From: Streptomyces sp. HNM0575
GTDB lineage: Bacteria > Actinomycetota > Actinomycetes > Streptomycetales > Streptomycetaceae
Reading direction: 5' to 3'
DNA length: 64,000 nt
Assembly: GCF_012726265.1 (NCBI RefSeq)
Contig: NZ_JAASAG010000007.1
Location: 310,001 to 374,000 of the forward strand
The notes beneath the pieces were generated by a model. It did no database searches, was not told the DNA's origin, and saw only the letters and a list, made by a program, of their open reading frames with translations. The position numbers were made by a program, and so were the translations under genes. The number at the start of each line of letters is the position of its first letter. Positions within the stretch are counted from its first letter, which is position 1. Below, piece after piece: positions 61,745 to 64,000 of this stretch.

Positions 61745-61775
61745 CCGTTCCGGGACCCGAAGAAGCCCGGAACGG
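61745..61775 (+). terminator. Terminator hairpin after the semialdehyde dehydrogenase gene
   Basis: CCGTTCCGGG (61745-61754) pairs with CCCGGAACGG (61766-61775) across an 11-nt loop. Two further TCCGGGAC copies lie just upstream. Confidence 0.8.
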
Positions 61776-61805
61776 GCCCGAAGAGTGCGGAGAAAAGCCG
61801 AAAAG

Positions 61806-61834
61806 GGGGGAGACCGCAGCGCGCGGCCTCCCCC
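61806..61834 (-). terminator. Terminator of the ect operon with T-rich tail
   Basis: GGGGGAG-A-CCGC (61806-61817) pairs with GCGG-C-CTCCCCC (61823-61834) with one mismatch and a 5-nt loop. On the minus strand the hairpin is followed by CCTTTTCGGCTTTTC, an unusually T-rich tail for this genome, 33 nt after the ectD stop. Confidence 0.8.
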
Positions 61835-61866
61835 TCTTCAGCGTGTGCGGAGCGTGACGCCCCGCA

Positions 61867-62766
61867 TCACCTCACGGGGTTGAATTCGCGCGCCCCGATG
61901 AAGTCGGGACGGCGGACCGGCGCGGCGAAGGGCTCCAGGGCCTCGTTCTCCACGCTGTTGAAGACGATGAAAACATTGCTCCGCGGATACGGAGTGATGT
62001 TGTCACCGCTCCCGTGCATGCAGTTGCAGTCGAACCAGGTCGCGGAGCCGGCATCGCCCGTGAAGAGCTTGATGCCGTGTGCGTCGGCGAACTTGGCCAG
62101 GGACTCGTCGGAGGGAGTCCCCGCGTCCTGCATCTGCAAGGACTTCTTGTAGTTGTCCTTCGGCGTCTCGCCCGCGCAGCCGAGGAAGGTCTTGTGTGAC
62201 CCCGGCATGATCATCAGGCCGCCGTTGGTGTCGTAGTTCCGTGTCAGTGCGATCGAGACCGAGACGGTATGCATCTGCGGAAGACCGTCTTCCGCGTGCC
62301 AGGTCTCGAAGTCGGAGTGCCAGTAGAAGCCAGTGGCACCGAAGCCGGGCTTGACGTTGATCCTGGACTGGTGGACGTAGACGTCCGAGCCCAGGATCTG
62401 TCGAGCCCGGCCCACAACACGCGGGTCCCGCACCAGGCCGGCGAAGACCTCGCTGATCTTGTGCACCTCGAACACGGTCCGGATCTCGTCCGACTGGGGC
62501 TCGACGATCGAGCGCTCGTCGGCACGGATCTCCGGATCCGTGGTGAGCCGTTCCAGTTCCCTGCGGTACGTCTCGACCTCATCGGGGGTGATGAGCTGAT
62601 CGACCGCGAGGAACCCGTCCCGCTCGTAGTCCGCCAGATCCGCGGCCGCGATGGGCCCCGGAGCACCCGCGCCGGACCACACGACGGGGTCCATGCGTGG
62701 GGTGGCCACCTCGGTGGCTCCCCGAGTCGGGTACAGGTCGGCGGTGCGCTCGGGTGCGGTGGTCAT
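61867..62766 (-). CDS. ectD: Ectoine hydroxylase
   Basis: Fe(II)/2-oxoglutarate dioxygenase that makes 5-hydroxyectoine. The 299-residue product has the EctD signature FYWHSDFETWHAEDGLPQMHTVSVSI (~148-173), holding the HxD iron ligands. It continues with NGGLMIMPGSHKTFLGCAGETPKDNYKKSLQ and the distal His and 2-oxoglutarate Arg in CMHGSGDNITPYPRSNVF (~248-265). The lead DYERDGFLAVDQLITPDEVETYRRELERL is also typical. GGAAGG lies 6-7 nt before the ATG. It is the last gene of the ect operon, 118 bp after ectC. Confidence 0.97.
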   Translation of the reverse strand: MTTAPERTADLYPTRGATEVATPRMDPVVWSGAGAPGPIAAADLADYERDGFLAVDQLITPDEVETYRRELERLTTDPEIRADERSIVEPQSDEIRTVFEVHKISEVFAGLVRDPRVVGRARQILGSDVYVHQSRINVKPGFGATGFYWHSDFETWHAEDGLPQMHTVSVSIALTRNYDTNGGLMIMPGSHKTFLGCAGETPKDNYKKSLQMQDAGTPSDESLAKFADAHGIKLFTGDAGSATWFDCNCMHGSGDNITPYPRSNVFIVFNSVENEALEPFAAPVRRPDFIGAREFNPVR

Positions 62767-62884
62767 GGTGTTGCCTTCCTCTCCTCTCGTACGGCCCTGT
62801 TCGGTGGGCGAGCGGCCGAAGCCGCGGGCGGCGCCGGAGCCGCCGGACGAGCCTGAGCAGGCCGAGCCGTGACGGGCTCAGTCG

Positions 62885-63289
62885 TCAGGCATCGTCAGGC
62901 TCTGTGAGAAGCGGATAGACGCCGTTCTCGTCGTGATCTTCCCGGCCCGTTACGGGCGGATTGAAGACACAGATGCACCGGAAGTCGGTAATCGGGCGCA
63001 TTGTGTGCTTCTCGTGCCCGTCGAGCAGATACATGGTGCCGGGGGTGATCAGATGCTTCTCACCGGTCTCATCGTTGGTGAGTTCGGACTCGCCCTCTAC
63101 GCAGAGTACGGCTTCGATGTGGTTTGCGTACCACATGGAAGTCTTCGTCCCGGCGTACAGCACGGTCTCGTGCAGGGAGAAGCCCACACGCTCCTTCGCC
63201 AGCACGATCCGCTTGCTTTCCCAGGTGCCGGATGCGGATTTGATGTGACGGTCGGTGTTCTCGATGTCCTTGAAAGAACGAACAATCAC
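62885..63289 (-). CDS. ectC: L-ectoine synthase
   Basis: Cyclises N-gamma-acetyl-diaminobutyrate to ectoine. The 134-residue cupin begins VRSFKDIENTDRHIKSASGTWESKRIVLAKERVGFSLHETVLYAGTKTSMWYANHIEAVLCVEGESELTND. The metal and substrate residues fall in HETVLYAG, YANHIEAVLCVEGE and LDGHEKHTMRP, all intact. The GTG at 63289 is preceded by AGAAAGG. It lies 79 bp after ectB with a hairpin in between. Confidence 0.97.
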   Translation of the reverse strand: MIVRSFKDIENTDRHIKSASGTWESKRIVLAKERVGFSLHETVLYAGTKTSMWYANHIEAVLCVEGESELTNDETGEKHLITPGTMYLLDGHEKHTMRPITDFRCICVFNPPVTGREDHDENGVYPLLTEPDDA

Positions 63290-63323
63290 GTTCTGACTGA
63301 CCTTTCTCTATTCATTACGGGGT

Positions 63324-63355
63324 CGGCCCGCCCCGGTCGCAACCGGAGCGGGCCG
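63324..63355 (-). terminator. Stem-loop between ectB and ectC
   Basis: CGGCCCGC (63324-63331) pairs with GCGGGCCG (63348-63355), and CCGG/CCGG (63333-63336, 63343-63346) continues the stem after a mismatch. It may set the ratio of ectB to downstream ectCD transcripts. Confidence 0.55.
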
Positions 63356-63368
63356 TGAGCGGAGTCGG

Positions 63369-64000
63369 CTAGGCGGTTTCGCGCACCGCCCTCGCCAGCA
63401 CACGCAGACCCTCGTCCAGTTCTTCCGGAGTGATCGTAAGCGCCGGAAGGAGCTTCACGACCTCACTCTGGGGACCGGAGGTCTCGATGAGCAGACCGAG
63501 TTCGAAGGCGCGCTTGGCGACGGCGTTCGCACGGGACTTGTCGTGGAACTCCAGGCCCCACACGAGCCCGCGGCCGCGGAAGTCGGCGACATCGTCCGCG
63601 TGTTCCTCGGAGATGGCGCGCAACACGTTCTCGACCTGCTCGCCGCGGGAGAGCGTCTGCTTCTCCATCTGGCTGTCGGTCCAGTACGTCTCGAACGCGG
63701 CGGTGGCGGTGACGAAGGCCGGATTGTTGCCGCGGAACGTGCCGTTGTGCTCGCCCGGCTCCCACACGTCCAGCTCGGGCTTGAACAGCGTGAGCGCGAG
63801 CGGCATCCCGTAACCGCCGATGGACTTGGACAGCGTGATGATGTCCGGCTTGATGCCCGCCTCTTCGAAGGAGAAGAAGGCGCCGGTGCGGCCGCAGCCC
63901 ATCTGGATGTCGTCGAGGATGAGCAGCATGTCGTGCCGCTCGCACAGTTCGGACAGGGCGCGCAGCCACTCCGGGCGCGCGACGTTGATGCCGCCCTCGC
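63369..64000 (-). CDS. ectB: Diaminobutyrate-2-oxoglutarate transaminase, 5' part outside the window
   Basis: The last ~210 residues of EctB, which transaminates aspartate-semialdehyde to 2,4-diaminobutyrate, the first ectoine step. Visible are EGGINVARPEWLRALSELCERHDMLLILDDIQMGCGRTGAFFSFEEAGIKPDIITLSKSIGGYGMPLAL in class III aminotransferase order. The PLP-contacting Asp is in LDDIQMG and the Schiff-base Lys in TLSKSIGGYG. C-terminal RGRGLVWGLEFHDKSRANAVAKRAFELGLLIETSG is standard. The frame stays open to base 64000. ectA should lie just beyond. Confidence 0.97.
   Translation of the reverse strand, partial: EGGINVARPEWLRALSELCERHDMLLILDDIQMGCGRTGAFFSFEEAGIKPDIITLSKSIGGYGMPLALTLFKPELDVWEPGEHNGTFRGNNPAFVTATAAFETYWTDSQMEKQTLSRGEQVENVLRAISEEHADDVADFRGRGLVWGLEFHDKSRANAVAKRAFELGLLIETSGPQSEVVKLLPALTITPEELDEGLRVLARAVRETA

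Overview
The window is a block of chromosome from a high-GC actinomycete, almost certainly Streptomyces or a close relative. Coding sequence is very GC-rich with G/C at nearly every third position. GTG and TTG starts are frequent. The gene order uvrA ... uvrC-rapZ-yvcK-whiA-gap-pgk-tpiA-secG-rbpA-like-pgi ... pgl-opcA-zwf-tal-tkt-ctaB ... ctaA ... sufR-B-D-C-S-U-T ... dapD is the conserved Streptomyces core arrangement, and whiA and ectD are typical of the group. I see no tRNA or rRNA gene, transposase, prophage or CRISPR array.

Layout. (1) 1-11.5 kb: a truncated secreted NAGPA-type protein, uvrA (-), a mycothiol/DinB-type enzyme, an MBL-fold hydrolase, uvrC, then rapZ-yvcK-whiA, the last two overlapping by 10 bp. 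(2) 11.8-18 kb: glycolysis genes gap, pgk, tpiA, secG, an RbpA-family protein and pgi, with stem-loops between several of them. (3) 18.6-28 kb: an amino-acid dehydrogenase-like gene converging on the pentose-phosphate operon tkt-tal-zwf-opcA-pgl (-), and divergent ctaB. (4) 28.2-33 kb: a tandem 19-bp repeat, small genes, ctaA and a DrrAB-type ABC exporter. (5) 32.7-39.8 kb: the SUF iron-sulfur assembly operon led by its repressor sufR, with an iron-box-like sequence upstream. (6) 39.9-54.4 kb: assorted accessory and housekeeping genes (VOC proteins, SMR pump plus TetR, dapD, GNAT, EI24, a secreted nuclease, an unknown acidic protein, a crotonase, an aldehyde dehydrogenase, a tandem TerD protein, a Tat-type polysaccharide deacetylase, a GlsB-type membrane protein). 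(7) 54.4-61.7 kb: a set best read as oxidative hexuronate catabolism. It holds a uronate dehydrogenase-like gene, 5-dehydro-4-deoxyglucarate dehydratase, a translationally coupled unknown TIM-barrel-like protein, an AhpD-like protein, an IclR regulator and an alpha-ketoglutaric semialdehyde dehydrogenase. (8) 61.9-64 kb: ectD, ectC and the 3' part of ectB (-), ectoine and hydroxyectoine synthesis.

The genes link carbon flux (glycolysis, pentose phosphate, uronate entry to 2-oxoglutarate), haem and Fe-S cofactor supply (ctaB/ctaA, suf), DNA repair (uvrA/uvrC) and osmoprotection (ect). The points most worth a second look are the coupled unknown gene in the uronate cluster and the possible IclR boxes shared by its promoters; a 75-nt RNA-like fold at 48.5 kb; hexanucleotide microsatellites inside coding regions; the iron box ahead of suf; the overlapping palindromes in front of the SMR/TetR pair; and about ten genes whose start codon sits 6-7 nt after a -10 box, as expected for leaderless mRNAs.
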